Part shown: positions 22,501 through 37,500 of the stretch, piece by piece
Position numbering within the stretch: the first letter of the stretch is position 1
Layout of the letters: every line of letters begins with the position of its first letter
DNA from: Diprion similis
Taxonomy: Eukaryota > Arthropoda > Insecta > Hymenoptera > Diprionidae
Length of the DNA: 64,000 nucleotides
Direction of reading: 5' to 3'
NCBI RefSeq assembly: GCF_021155765.1
Contig: NC_060114.1
Span: 5,518,001-5,582,000 of the forward strand
Notes under the pieces: model-generated
Seen by the model: the letters and a program-made list of their open reading frames with translations, nothing else
Database searches by the model: none
Told to the model about the DNA's origin: nothing
Made by a program: the position numbers and the translations under genes

Positions 22501-25500
22501 TTTCAGAACCATGCGACTGTTTCAGAGTGAAAAGTATGAGTCGATTCCTGTTCTATCAGGCAGCGGAAAAGTCGGGAAAGTTGATATTTTAGGAAACTTG
22601 AGTGTTAAATGGCAGAAAACGTAACGCAAAGTTGCGAGGTGGAGCTGTGGACGCCATATTCTCTTTTACGTACAGATTCTTTTACGCTTTGAATAGTATT
22701 ATTTCGTTCGATTAACTATATTACTCTTCTCAGATAATTTCTGATATCTTGAAGTAACTTTTACCTGATTTCTTGTACTTCGCACATCTGTGAAAAGCGA
22801 AATTGACGCAATACCACGCACAATGATTCTGTTGGAAGTCTTAATAATGTCTTGACTATGAAATATTTTTGTATGAAATTTCCTTAGATTCTAACACCAC
22901 ATTCTCAACCTTGGTGTAATATCTCATGGAATCATAGTCGGAATAACTTGTTTCGGAAACGATTTTCACAAAATTAAACACTTTGAAGTTAACTGCCGTC
23001 GTAAAAATCATACGAACAAAAAGAACGAACAATATAATTCTACAACAACAGGCACAGCGAGGAGTTCTTAAGTTCAACCCGGTTACGTTCACGCACCATG
23101 TACAAACACATCTATACACACAACTTAATGCGCATACCGGACCGAAGCCAAAGAAATCCGATAGTAAAGCGGAAAGCCAATAATAGAAAAATAACTCGGA
23201 TGGAGCCTCGGGCTCCTTGATCATGTGACTCAACACGTGTGCACGCCTTATTCTCGCTTTCTACAAACACCGAACACACATCGCGTTTTCCTCACACTGC
23301 ACGGCACTGCATTATATCGTCGTGTCGATGCACGCTTCATTTGTGCTTGTGCTAGTCGCACGGCTTCCCAGAACCCCGTATGAAAGGGTCGCAGTGTTCT
23401 CTTATAATCAAGGCTCACTTCAGCTAACCGAAAAAAAATGTTCAGTACACGATCACCCAAAATTCCGTAGAATACTCCAAATTCTTTTTCCAGTGTATGG
23501 TCAACTGAATATTTATTTCATAATCTGCAGAGTCAATTTTTTGGCCACTGACCTTTGATTGAACCAATGAAAGCTTAAACATTGGTTCTATAGATCTGTG
23601 TATTGAAGAATCAAGTGATTTAGTTCAGTCAATCATTGGATTTTGAGTTGATTTGGAATTGTCATTTATATGTTATATAACCTAATCATCGTTTACCAAT
23701 TGTCGGTAATAGATAGCTGATAGTGAATTTATAATAGTCTAAAAATGAATGGTAAGTTTGAACTCTTGATATAATTTGTTTTTATTTACTTCCGATGTGC
23801 ATGACGATAATTTGCCATCTTATTTGACAGCTTGAGATGTATTTTCGATGCTTACCGCATTCGTATTCGTCCGAATGATCGTAGCAATTCATGTGGCCGT
23901 CGCAGTGCTTCACTTCAGGTATGCACAAACCGTTCGAACAAGTCCATTCGCCCACCAAACAATGATGATGGAGGTCCGTACACCTGAGGACAAGTCAAAC
24001 GATAGTCAAAAAAAAATGTTTTGCACAAGTTTACAAATCAAGAAATTTAAACATTCGTCGATTTTTTTTATTCATCAGGTTTAAGGTTTGTGCAAAAATA
24101 TCACGTGACTTCTGCTACGTCAAGAAAATTTACAGGTCTCTATATATTAATGGAATTTTGAAAGATTTTAAAGAATTTTTAGGTTTTTTTTTTCAATTTC
24201 TGATGGTTCGACAGAATTTCGATTTTTTGGATGTCTGAAAAAAATCGTCGAGTTTAAGAAACTTCAAAGTACTTTTGAAGATTTTATGGGTTTTAAGAGA
24301 TTTCACTAACAATAAGATCCAGAAAATTTTACTTATCATTTTTAGCTAGTTTTTAAGTAAAAATCGAAAGATATTGTATGATAAATAATAGAATTCAGAG
24401 AATCTCTAGAAAATCTTACGCGAATCAATAATTTTATACCTGATTCGCTTCATCGAATTCCGAAAGGTTTAAAATCGTTCTCTCGCGTTTTGAAAAGAAT
24501 TCAGATAATCTGGTGTCTCGGGATTTTGGAAATGCTTTGGAAAAGTGATTTTCAAATACTTAGCACCATTTCAGAATAATTTCAAGTAATTTTAAACGAC
24601 TTGATTGGCTGGCATGGTATTTGAAACATGGCCAATCCTTCGTTATACAGGTCTAATTAATGCTTCGAACTGAAGACCAGTAATTAGGATTCAAATTAAT
24701 CGGGGACAAAGACATGGAATTATTTATCACGCTTTTATATTCTTTATACAGGAATACAAAAAAAATTTGTATACATATAAAGTTTGCGCCAGCTGATAAG
24801 ATTGTGTCAGTTTCATTAGTTCTAAAATAGAAGTATACAACAATCCTCTCGAGATTACGTGACACCCTGTATTACACGCTAATGAATATTAAACACAGAG
24901 GTCTAAATTTGTCTCAAGTGGATCCAACTGCGAACGTAATTAACAAGACTAACATCAAATTTCTCTGAATTAAATAATTCAAGTGGCAAAAGTAGTTAAG
25001 TTCACACTAAAGTAAACCAGATAGTAACAATTTAACTCGTTCAAATAAACTAGAAACTTGAAAACCGTGAAAAACAAAATCTCGTATATCTCATAACCGG
25101 AAAAGAACAAGAATAAAAAAAAACGAATTGAATACAGTAGAACAATGGAAGACAAATTCAATAAATCATTATCAAAAACTTAATTGGTTTATTCAATTTC
25201 TGGATCTAATATAAACTGGACTTTAGGAACTTCATGTTTGAATTGCAAAATTCTAATATAATTCAGAGGTAAGATTTGTTCACAAATTTGTTTTCCTTCA
25301 ACCTGTATGTAATGCATGGAATTTGTTATTATTCATTAAATTTCGTAATTTCGTGACTTGAAAAATTATTCTTTTTTTTTGCGGGGAGGGGAGAGGGGGA
25401 GGGGGAGGCCAAATGTTTATAAAATTTTGGAAGATCTGTAACTAAATTTGAGAAAATCAACCTGAAGGCATCTACGTCCAGCCGATGGCAGCGCTGCGTG

Positions 25501-28500
25501 TTGATGAGGCAGAGACCAGCGCATCCTGTGGGATCCCTGGGATCAGGACCGGTCCTGCAAAACGGAACCTCATCGCCGACGAGAGCGACGCAAACCTCGC
25601 CGGCAAAACAGTCGTCGCAATATCTGGTCACGTTCGACGCTGGAAGAAATGGTTTTCAGTAGCTTTGAGGGAATAGTTTGGCCAAATATCGATATATCGA
25701 TCTTTATAAATTGCGTTATGGTATGCAATCAGTATTTATGAGATTATCATATTCTTGAGCTCCAAAGATCTATGAAAAAAAAAATCCGAAAATTGAACAT
25801 ACTAGAAATACACAAAAACAAAAGCTCGGATATCGATGCTTCGTTTGAAATCGTTTCAAAATCGTTGAAAATCAAGCAGATTATTTTTATTTTGTACTAC
25901 GATGGCCCAATTTATTGGGAAAACTGTTTCATACAAATTCACGGAAATGCGAAATAATTTCCTCGTAGCATGCTAGTAATTTTTTTTTTTTTTTTTTTTT
26001 TAAGTCAATGTGTTCCAAAATTGAAAACCCTCTTTCAATTAAACTGAACCCTTCTGTCAAATTTCCAACCGTCATTTGATCTTCTAATTGAACTGGATCT
26101 AAACAAGTTCTTCAACGTTTTGCTCTTGCTCATGCTTCGGTAAAAAACAATCGGAAGCTTGAACATTACAAGTTTTTCCCGATTTAAATCACAGTAGGTA
26201 ATCAATGTTGCAAAACAGTATGAAAATTTTCAATATATTTTCAAAAACTGTACAGGATTTATCGAAATCTCTGAGAAATTATGAAGATATTCAAGTTCAA
26301 ACTTTTCTGCGCAGAAATAGCAAAGAATTTTTATCAAGTCTGTCCAAAAACAACAAACATTTTTGTATTTCTGAGACATAGTTAAAATAAAAAATGAAAA
26401 ATTCATCACAAATTTTCTATATGACTTTTTCTCACCTAGGGGCAGGGGAGATTGACTCGTCGTCGACGTTGTGCTTTCTTTGGTTGTTTCCGATTCCGGG
26501 ACGATGATCGTGCTCGTTTCCGGAGACCAGATAATACTCGGAGTGACCGTCGTCATATCCAAATGGACGCTGGTCGGGTTTGTCGTGTTGTTGAAATCGT
26601 CGAGACGTGTTTTCACCGTTGAGCACGTCTCGCAAAATTCCGTGGTTCCGTTTGGTGCTGACGCCATCAAGTATTGCTGTATCACCTGCAGCTTCTGAGG
26701 CTCTAAAGTATCGTACAAAAAATAAATAAACTGAAAACAATTTTTTTTTTCTTGTTTTTCGTTTTTTTTTTTTGTTTATGTTGACTCGAACATCAACTAA
26801 AAATTATACTTATTCTTCCGTCATATGTCAGTATTCAAATAATCCAAGTTGGACAAAAGTTCAGAAATAAGATTCGAAGAATTATCGGTAAGAACATGTT
26901 TTGCTAATTCTTCAGCTGTAAAGGTGAATCTGAATTCAGGAGCGAAAAAATTTTTCACTGCTTTTGTGCTTATTGCTGATTATTCTTGAAATATTTGATT
27001 ATATTGACATTATTTTTTTAATACTGTCCACCATATGATTATGAAATTCAAGTTCGAAACAATGAAACAACAAAATGTGAACAAAAAAAATTTAGGGTAA
27101 GATGGCGACAAGAAAGAAAATAAACAACGATGAATACGAGTTTGATATTTTTTTATCCAAAAACTTAGCTAAAGTACAGTTGTTGCACTGTTAGAAAAAC
27201 AATGTGAAAATTTTTTTTTTCTAACCAATAATTCGGGAGTCTATTATTTTTGATCTTCTAGTTGGATCTTGCGTAGTAAGCATTGCTAAGCAATTGTTTT
27301 TTTTATTCTAACCTTCAAAAAGAAGTAAAAAAAATGTAAGCAAATTTCAAGGGAAACTTTTTTTTTATGAATGAATATTTTTTTTCTACATTCTTTAATT
27401 AATTTTCATTCGTGAAAAAGGTTCCTGTTACCAAAACACGTAAGGAGTTTTAAAACTGAATTTCTATAGTTTCTGAATTTTTATTTCGAGATTGCAAAAA
27501 TAACTGAGATTCAAATAATTCGAGATGATAATTTGATTATGAATAAAAAATATCTGATTCGGCTCGATTATCGATATTAATGTGTTCATAGTATCGATCT
27601 ACCGAATTTTCAAAGAGGCTGAAAGAATGAAATTCTAATTTTATGTACAAATTTATGTAACCCTAAGAATCACAAGTTCGCAAATCTCGTCCAGAGAATT
27701 TTGAGAAAAAAATCTGTACATTCTCGCCGTTCTTTGAAGTCAGAAACAATATTTTCCAACTATTGGGAAATCTCCTCGTGACGTCAGAGCCCGGTTCTCG
27801 ACGCCATTTTATCACCACATAACCTAAGTTTTTAATTTTAATAAAGGCCAATCGTAATTCGTGGGGTTTAAAATTACTCATGTCACATAAATTGATTAAC
27901 CAAAATCAATAATATGCCAGTTCTACTATCCACACGCAGAAAAACACGACCAACGGTCAACTGTCAGCCTGGTTACATTAGTTTGATTCTTTTCCACCAG
28001 ATGACGCATCGCAAAGTGACAATTCCAATGGCTGAAATCAGAGTTGGAGAAAATCGTTGAACTCGCTAACGCGTTTTCACAATCATGAATGAATGATGAT
28101 GATAAGAAGAACCAACACAGAAGCATAAAACTGGAGCACGCAACTTCCCACGCATCGCGTGTGCGCGGGGGTTTATCGTTCATGAATCTTATGTGCTCGC
28201 TGAAGAGATTTGATTGGGGAGAAGAAGCGCATGTATGAACGTGCACCAGTTAAGGCCATGAAACAAGCTGTTGTTGCTGAATCAATTGACATTTGGCACC
28301 GAACTTAATGGAATGGTTATTCAGTCAATCAAGAGTCAATTAACAGCCGTATCAAAATCCGCCTGCCTATTTTACTTCACTCTTTTTACTTCTTTTCATT
28401 TCACTTATACATACGATACTTCTCGAGCGCAGCTTCTTTCTTTCTTTCTTTCTCTATTTTTTTCTCATTGTCATTGACAAGCTCTATTTAACGCTAATTG

Positions 28501-31500
28501 AAACAGACGCAAATTGCAAGTGACACGTCTTCTCATTAACAATTATTTTTAATAAAATCTTCGCCTATATCAGTCTCTCGGCGCCTACGATGTTGATTAG
28601 GCTACGCTTTTTACTCTTCATATATATACGTATATATTGAGTACTGCTATAATTATGGATCTTAATTATAACACTTGAGAATCGGTAAATGGAAGTTTTC
28701 TCAATTTTCAAACTTTTTCCAATCTACTCTTTCCGTTACTTGACGCGATACTTGAAAAATAATAATCTTATAAATTTTTACATTTTGGTAATAGAAGTGT
28801 TACAAATTTCGTTAATAATTTGATAGAAATTTGCAGAATGTAATCGTCAAATTTTTTTTTATTGTATTTGATATTGTTATAAATACATATTCAATGTTCC
28901 AAAATTGTATTTACGTCGATTCCGAACAATAAAAAGTAATATCGCAGTTACTTTTGGCAGACAAAATAGAATCTGTTCAATAATCCTTATCAAATTGACA
29001 AAACGTACAGAGTTGTAACCGAACAACCAATGAAAAAATCCAAATTTTCACCTTCTTGAAAACGTAGAAACGATTTGTAAATTCATTTATAAAATGGCGA
29101 TAGAAATATTTTCTATTTCTTTTCGAAGAAATATCATTCGACTTAAAAAAAATTAAATTAGAACAATAATTTAGGTTATGGTAAAACCACATTTATTCGA
29201 ATGAAGATAAAAGAAAGCAGAGAAAATTTCTAATAGTGGTAACTATACAGTCCTTAACTGTTTTCAGTTTTTCACCAAAAGCGAAAAATCTAGTTCCAGG
29301 CACAAAATGAAAACGAGTTTTCTAGTTGTAACTATAAAACCTACCATCTGTTACTATTCTACACCATATTTTCTAGCAACTGTCGCGATAATTTCACGTT
29401 GTTGCGACGCACTAAATCGATGTTAATAGGCCTTATTTAACCTCAAAAATATAGTAAGCCGAAAAAAATTTCAATTCACTTTAAATAACGAAAATTTTCT
29501 TACTGAAAAACCATTTTTTTCGCTATATTTGACTCCGATATTTGATGTAATTATTGTTTAGTTTTTTTTTTGTCGATTTTTACGGACAAATCACGGATGT
29601 GGGCCTCTTAACGTGCCAAGCCGTTAGCGTCGCTGCGATCGAGGGATGCCCAGTGCGGGCTTCGAATGTCTCAAATAATAATTATCACAATAACAATCAC
29701 GACTTAAATCCGCGTAAATTATCCGACACAACTCACAAATGACATTACATTATCGAAAATGGAAAATGTGAACGAAATCAACATGCAGTACATCAGTTCC
29801 TGGTGTGAGTATAGATGGTGTGCCTAGGAATACAGTTTTTTCTCAAAAAAAAAGTTTCTCTCTCGTGCTGGACTGGACTTAAGTAAGATGTGTACCAACG
29901 GTGCCAAAATACCCTAGATCAGTGGTAATTAATTGTTGTGAGGTTGAATCTGCGTAGGTAAAAAATGAGCGGGACTTTAAATAACTCAAACCACAACTAT
30001 GTGAGTGCGTTCCGAAATTAGCTGGCAGCGATAAAAACTCCCTAGGATAAAGGCAGAGCTACTCAGTAACTCGGGAGAGCAAAAGAGATAAAAGATTGTT
30101 GTCAGCACCAGCAGCTAATATCGGAACACCACCTTATACACGATGGCATTACCGAGCAGGTTAGCGTTCGCCAGAAAAATAATTCCCTAGCAATATAGGG
30201 ATTTCTTTAGATAGTTGGTACACATCTCACACCACGCATCATTCACACGCACGATGTAGGTTATGTTTATGTATCCCTCGATCGCAGCGCCACCTGCATT
30301 TTTCTTCAATAGTGGAGTCACTGCAGCCTCCAATTAAAATTCTGCCTGATTTGCAAGACCTGTGAGTAAGAGCGTGGGACAAATGGTCAATGAATACTAA
30401 CCGAAAAGAATGTACAAAGCTGCGCAGCCGACTCCGAGCAGAAATAAAATCACCGCAATTAGTATGACGACGGATTTGGTGCATCCTCCGCTGCGCAGCG
30501 GGCGCACAAAGTGCAGCGTCCATCCTCTTCGGTGTTTGTCTAGTCTCGCTGGTCGCGGAGGCGGTTCGCCCCTCACGCTTCGACGGAGATTAACCCGATT
30601 CTGGGAGGAAGGCGTCTGACTCCGACTGGGCAGGGAATATGCCCTCTGAAATCCAAAACAACAGTAAGCATATAATTTTCAAAAAAGGAAATAAGACAGT
30701 GAAGAACGCAGCCTTTCGTATATGGAAAACCAAAGTGTTTTGAATTATTTTTCCGGTATTCTTTTACGCTGTCTTCAGTTTCAGGACATTTTTTAATCAT
30801 TCACAAAAACAAAAATATCAATCGGACCAAAAAACTGTCATTGAAGATAACACAGATTTTACGTCAATCTTAATTCGAATAATGATATAATAACTTCGAA
30901 GAAATTCAATCTCATACAATTTCGCAGAGTTCGTTACAGCGTTTCAAGAGTTTTGGAAAAAAGCCAAACAAAAATAATTAATAATGGCAATTTCTTCATT
31001 GTCTTTTGGAGTTTTTTCATGTTTTTGCATGGTAAGAAGTGATTTTTCGGTATAAAAGTTCGATTCTACAAATTTATAATACGATTCAGCATAAAAACTA
31101 ATAACAAAAAAGTAATGTTTCACATTTCAAAGTTGCTGATAAATTATAAACGTTATTTATTTGAATTCGCAGGTATTCTAATTAGTTTTTCAATACAAAG
31201 AAGGCCTTCAATCGATAAAATTCAACTCAATGAAGTTAAGTTGCACTTTTTTTTTTAACCCAAATTAGATTACTTTTACAAAATTCGACAAATTGTAAAC
31301 AAACACCTGAAAATCAGCCATGGGTGTGTCATTATCTGTATAAAAAAAAATTGAGGTGAAATATAACAAAAAAAAAAAAAAAAAAAAAATGTATAAAAAA
31401 ATCACCACACTGATTTTTCTCCTCTGAGGGTGAAATCGGTACAATTATCCTAATTCACTCCGTTCATCCTGCACCCTCCACATAGATATATTCGTAATAA

Positions 31501-34500
31501 TTAAATTAGGACACGCTTGCGTCATTCGGTGCACAATTTTCTCGATTCACCATTAATTATCACATCCACGCCTAGTTGAAGTAAAAATAAAAACAATAAA
31601 AACTTAAAAAAAAGGTAAACAAATTTACACCGAGCTGAACGCTATTCAACGTTAAAAAAATGTCGAAAATTTGATCAGAATTTAAAGACGCTGGAATCAC
31701 CGCATCCAGCGCTCGACGTCTTACTGCTTAAAATAAAGTTTAGCTAGTCGGTGCGCGTGACGATAAGATAAGATATAAAATTGAGCTATTTGTTGATTGA
31801 CGTTTATTTTCAGGGTTATCGCGTTCGATTCGCGAGTGAATAATTGAGCCTCGCGCTCGGATCTCGGGGAATCGAGCTTTGCGGAGAAAATAAGCCGCGC
31901 TAACACTTTGAAAGGTGGAAAACGATTGCGGCGAGAGGATGTCAGCCGGCGTTTCCGAAGCTTGCGGAGCTTCCTCACTTGGCTAGAACCCGGATCCACC
32001 GGCGACTTGGCACCGAGACAGGAACAGCTTATACCGATGATCCTAGAGCGCTTCTGCAACTTTAATACCACAGACTGTTGCCCCAACACAGAGCTTTCCT
32101 CTGCACGTGTTTCGATGTGACATAATTCCAACATTAGATATTGTACGCCGTGTTCGTTCGCCCGACTAATAACATAACACCCTCGACGAGCCAAGAAATC
32201 TTGGACATAATCTCTTGATTTTACCCTCGTAAAGGTATTATTTTATTTATTTTTTTTTGTCGTTTTTTTTTACACCTTATTTGTCCGTATACAGAAACGA
32301 ATTTCTATACAGTTATGCAATTTAATGCGGTATACAGTCTTTAATTGTTTTCGTTTTTTACTATAGCAAAAAAATATAGTCTAGGGTAGACAATGAAAAT
32401 CAGTTTTGTAGCTACGAACAGAAAAATCTATTCTTTCTATTCGGTTACTATTCTTTTTTATTATTATCACTCGTGCCATATTTTCTTTTGACTATTAAAC
32501 AATTCCATTTTGGTGCGATGATAAATTTATGTTCAGAGTGAAAAAATATAGTCGACTAAATGAACAGGATTTGATTTTCGAATAACTAAAAAATTTAGAG
32601 TATCGACAAAAATAATTAGATCAAATAGTTACTTGTACCATATATTCTTGTAAACGGAAATCGAAAGATGTTGCATTTTTTTTTTTTTTTTTTTTTTGAT
32701 CACCTGACAGTCGAATAGAAAAGGAAATTAATATTTTTTAGAAAAGAGCAATTAATAAGAATGAACGTTTTGTTTTTGTTTATTGATAAGTCAAAAGTAA
32801 AAAGCAAATAGACCCAATTAGATGAAACTCTGTCCACTAGTTCAAATTTTTCTGAACTCAAAAGCAATTAGCTTTCGAGTAAAATTTGCCAAGAAATTCC
32901 GAAGTTTTTTTAGAAAAATGAAAATCTTTTATCAGGTCCTTCGACTATTTCTGCTTTAACATTCGGAGAAAAACTCCGTGGTAAACGATTCGTAAAAAAA
33001 TTAGCTACGTACACTTCATAAGAATTAAACAATCAATTCGTAAGAAATTGCGATCAAATTTTGCGTTCACAAGCAAAGATTTTTATGCCGGTCAAATTGA
33101 TTTCTATCAAATTCAAATGTACCCGCGAACCATTTTTTCTGCTCCGAAAATAAAACTTTCATTTTTATTGCGTTATTCACCAGATTTCAGTAAACACTAT
33201 TTTTATAAAGAAGACAAAAAAAAACAATGAAGTGGTGAAAGTTACACAATATTATGTGTAGCATTACAGCTGCATAAAGATTTTTCAAATACCTACTTTG
33301 TACAAAACAATATCTTTCAAATTCCTGATGAAATTATTCATCACTTGCAACTTAAATTAAAAGTATTTTAAAAACACTGCATCAATATCACATAAATATT
33401 TCTACAAACATCTAATTGATGTTCGAAAAATATTTTCATAATATATTACGGACATATTTCCGAAGCATTTCGGGGAAATAATTTCGAAGTAAAAAGATTT
33501 AAAAAAAAAATAACATCTCCTTTATCAGTTCACGGGGGAAAAAAATTTTGGAAAAAAAAAACAGAAATCAGAGGTGAAAAAAGAGAACCGATCAAGGCTC
33601 GGACGGCAGGGGATAAATTATGCACTGGGTGACTTTGAGAGCTCTATACAGTGTCTATAGCGATGTTATTATTTTCGTTGGTTAGTCGCGTTAAACGTAT
33701 GGTTGCCAGGTGGCAGAGGTTATATAGTCGGGCATTCAGAATCGGCATCGGCGTCGTCGGCGTCGCCACAAGTTAGTTTCACAATCTATTTCTGCGTCAA
33801 AACGTTGTGGTTTCAACTTCTCAAGTCTGTTTGGACAAATTATGGCAGGAAGTTTGTGTGTCGGTGCATTTCTTCATCGTACTTTGAAAAATTTACAACA
33901 TCTTTCGCCATGCGGTGAGAATTCCACTAATTAAAAAAACTAGAAAAAAAAAATTAATAAATAAACGACCAAAAAATTTTTAAATCGAGTAATTGTTCTA
34001 TGCTGTGAATTTTTTCGCAATTCTTTCATAGTCTTCTCTCATTCTTATTCCCTGGCGATATTCAATTTTCAAACAATATTTCGAGAATTGTATTTTCGCT
34101 TCGAATCATAATTCATTCGATGAAAAAATAGAGCAATACATTCTTTCTAACATCTCTCATCTAATTTTGAATCGAATCTATCGAAATGAATTTTTACAAA
34201 AAAAAAAAAAAAAAAAAACCCATACGATTAGTGCAGATGATTAATTGATTTGAGAAGAAAAGCAGTTGCTTGATAGACGAAATGAAAATAAGTTGATGTT
34301 CAAATACATTCCTACGACTGTAGTTGAATATATAATAATAATTTTGGACTATTTGTAAAATTTGATTTACGATATTTTTGTATACACGTTAGCTTTTACA
34401 TTATTGTAAAAATTTGAGCGATGAGTGTTCAGAATAATTCACCCCATCGTATATTAATACGGAGGTTTGCGTATAAATTCCTCTGAAAATATATATTTAC

Positions 34501-37500
34501 CCTTCTCCACTATAATCTCAACAGTTTTCTCATATGCATTCAAAATGACGAATGAGGTCGAAAACCAGGTTTAAAATATATGTCAAAATGAAGGAACAAC
34601 TCATCACGGCGCACGCCTTCTACATTCATGCGTAAATATATACGTATATATGTATAATACATCAAATTGTAGATAAACAGACATCTAGGTAACAGCGTGT
34701 AACGCGTCATTCATAAACATGAAGGGGGAAAACTATGTTTACGCGGCGAAAAACCAATTTTAGACACAAGAAACTGTCGCGTGGGAGAATTGAAAGATAG
34801 CGCCAAGTAGAACGTTATGATAGATTTTTTTCGTACTAACTATTGCTGAAACCTCACGAACCGCAATTTTCCTGGGATCACTAATTTGTCTCGGAATTAG
34901 AGCGTTAAGTAATATCAGTGCACTTGCCAGCCAAACAATTATTTCAGTTCCAAACCGTTGCATCATTCCAGAAATTATAGAGGAATAAAAACGTAAGAAA
35001 TCCCAACCCGGGGCATTGCTATTTATTTATTTATTCTTTGATTCTCTGCTGATTGCGAGAACTCTGCAATGAAATACCGAGTTATCGGCGGAAAATATGC
35101 AGAGAAATCATACCAGAAGCGCTTTCTACGACTGGGAACATTTGAAAAATCAATCGATATCAATTTCGAATAGTTTCAAATTCTTATAAAAGTTCCTCAC
35201 ATTCGGATCAAGTTTTTTACTTCGATACCATCACAGTTCGAATTTTCGAGTCCCAAATGTATGAAACTGAAATTGAAAGTTTATTAAGTCAGCAATTTGT
35301 AAACAAAAAGAAAACGGAACGACAATTCGGTAATTAAAAACAGAACCGCCATTTCTTGTGTCGTGATTTGAATATATGAGATTGCAAATTCAGCAGGCTG
35401 ATTTTAGAGTAAAGAGAGGAAAAACTTTTTTCGCGGCACTTTAAATTTAAAAGTTGATTACATGTAGGTGTACGTGTAAGTACATCTCAAGAAAACTCAT
35501 GTGACGATTTGAAGGAAATCTTCATGGAAGACTTTGATTTTCGTCCATTATTCTCTCAATTTCTTTACGAAATTACTCTTCCGGTGTCATTCCAACTTCA
35601 ACCAAATGACCCAAGCTCGGGTGGTATATGTCTCCTACTATTGCGATTGTCACTTTGCAATGCGTCATCTGATCGAAAAAAAATCTATCTAATAACAACG
35701 GAAAGCTTGACTGACAGCTGTCGCGTTTTTGCGTGTGGATAATAGAAACTCGGTGGTGGTTTTACATCAGACAACTTTGAATCAATTTGAGAAACCCCAA
35801 AAGTTAGAACTTGTCACTAAATTATCTAGACACTTAGCTAGTATGGTCAGCAAATGTCAGCGATAATGACGTCAGGAGATGCCTTTCTCCACTGATATGG
35901 ATTCGTAGTTATGTTTCGATTCGAAATATGAAGGGACAGCGCGTACGCAGTCCCTACTACCAAAAATAATACGCCCGAGATACCCACATTAGGGGTATTC
36001 GCAAGGTTCAGCTCGACCGAAGTGCAATGGAAGAGCCTCGTCTTGGAGGAACCGCCTTATTGATCACGGTGTCCTCTGCGCCAGGTAAGTATGCTTAAGC
36101 CCGTAAGGCGCCGGGTTAAGAAGGAGAACCGCCTTATTCTTAACGCGAGAAAGACCGTCGCCGAGCGCCACGCATCGCCGAATCGCCGAACTAATTTTGA
36201 ACCGTTGGCCTCAGCCACCAAGCACAGCTGTTCGATTCTCGCACGCCGCGCGGTTTTCGAGTATAACGTGTCTCGGGTGTCAGAGTTGGTATGTAGTCCA
36301 GACGAGATAGGTCTAAAAAGGATCGAACCGGGGAATAATTGAGGGAAGTGATTTTTTTTTTTTTTCAACTTGGGGAGGGGGGGGGGGGGGTGCTAGTAGC
36401 GTAAATCTCGATTTTCGGGAAAATCCCCCCATTGCGGTTGCCGTCATTTTGATTTAAAGGGGATTTTTGTTTTTCGAATAACGCGCTTATTTTCAACTTT
36501 AGAGTGAAAATCATAATATCCAAAGTTATGGCAAATGCAATCCCCCACATGTTTTGGGGTGATAATTTTTAGGCTAGGATCGATATTTATAGCGTGAGGC
36601 TGTAAACAGGGGTTAAAAAAAACGTTTTTTCCGATTATCTCTTTTATCATTAAGTTTATGGTGAAAATGGTAAGAAGCAATCAGACAGGGAATTTTATTT
36701 CCTTTAATTTTGGTTATTGCATTTTTTACCCTGGGATCAACATTTTCCGACTTATACTTGATTCAGGGGTGGACTTTTTTCAGTTATTTAATTTATTATC
36801 ATATTTATCGTAAAAATGGTAATAAGTAACCAAGTAGAAGATTTTATTTCCTTTCATACTGATTGTTACGATTTTTACGATAAACTGGATAATAAACGAA
36901 ATAACTGAAAGAAAGTCCACCCCTGAATCACGTATAAGTCGCAAAATATTGATCCCAGGGTAAAAATAGTAATGACCAAAATTAAAGGAAACAAAATTTC
37001 CCATCTGATTATTCCTTTCCTTTTTTACCATAAACTTGATAATAAACGAGAAAATTGAAAAAGACGTTTTTTTTTACCCCTATTTGCAGTCTCAACTCTA
37101 TAAATATTGATCCTAGGGTAAAAATTATAACCACCAAACACGTGGTGAAATACATTTGCTACAATTTTGAATATTATGATTTTCACTCTAAAGTTGAAAA
37201 TAAGCAGATTATTCGAAAAACAAAAAAATCCCTCTCTAAATCAAGATGGCAGCAAACGTAATGGGGGGATATTCCCGAAAATCGAAATTTGCACTTAACC
37301 CCCCCCCCCCCCCTCCCCCTCAAGTTTAAATTATTTCCCGGTTAAATCCTATTCTGAAATTCTCAGTATTGTGCTTAAAATGTTAGGCTTGACTCCTGAA
37401 TACATATAATCGGTGTCAAAGGCATTTTTTTTTTAGATGCGAATTTATTAATTAGAAATTTGATAATTGAATTATTTGCTTTATCATGTGTCGCAGTTTA

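Noticed and set aside
24180-24600. Tandem repeat of TTTCAAA/GAAAAT words
   Set aside because: No fixed period or boundaries; best seen as cryptic simple sequence, as at 54100-54560.
19538-26702. Naming the LDL-A gene Corin
   Set aside because: Membrane topology and LDL-A repeats agree, but no frizzled, SRCR or serine protease exon was found in the window.
36318-36334. GGATCGAACCGGGG resembling an antisense tRNA B box
   Set aside because: No A box or cloverleaf around it; it is the outer end of the ~1-kb palindrome.
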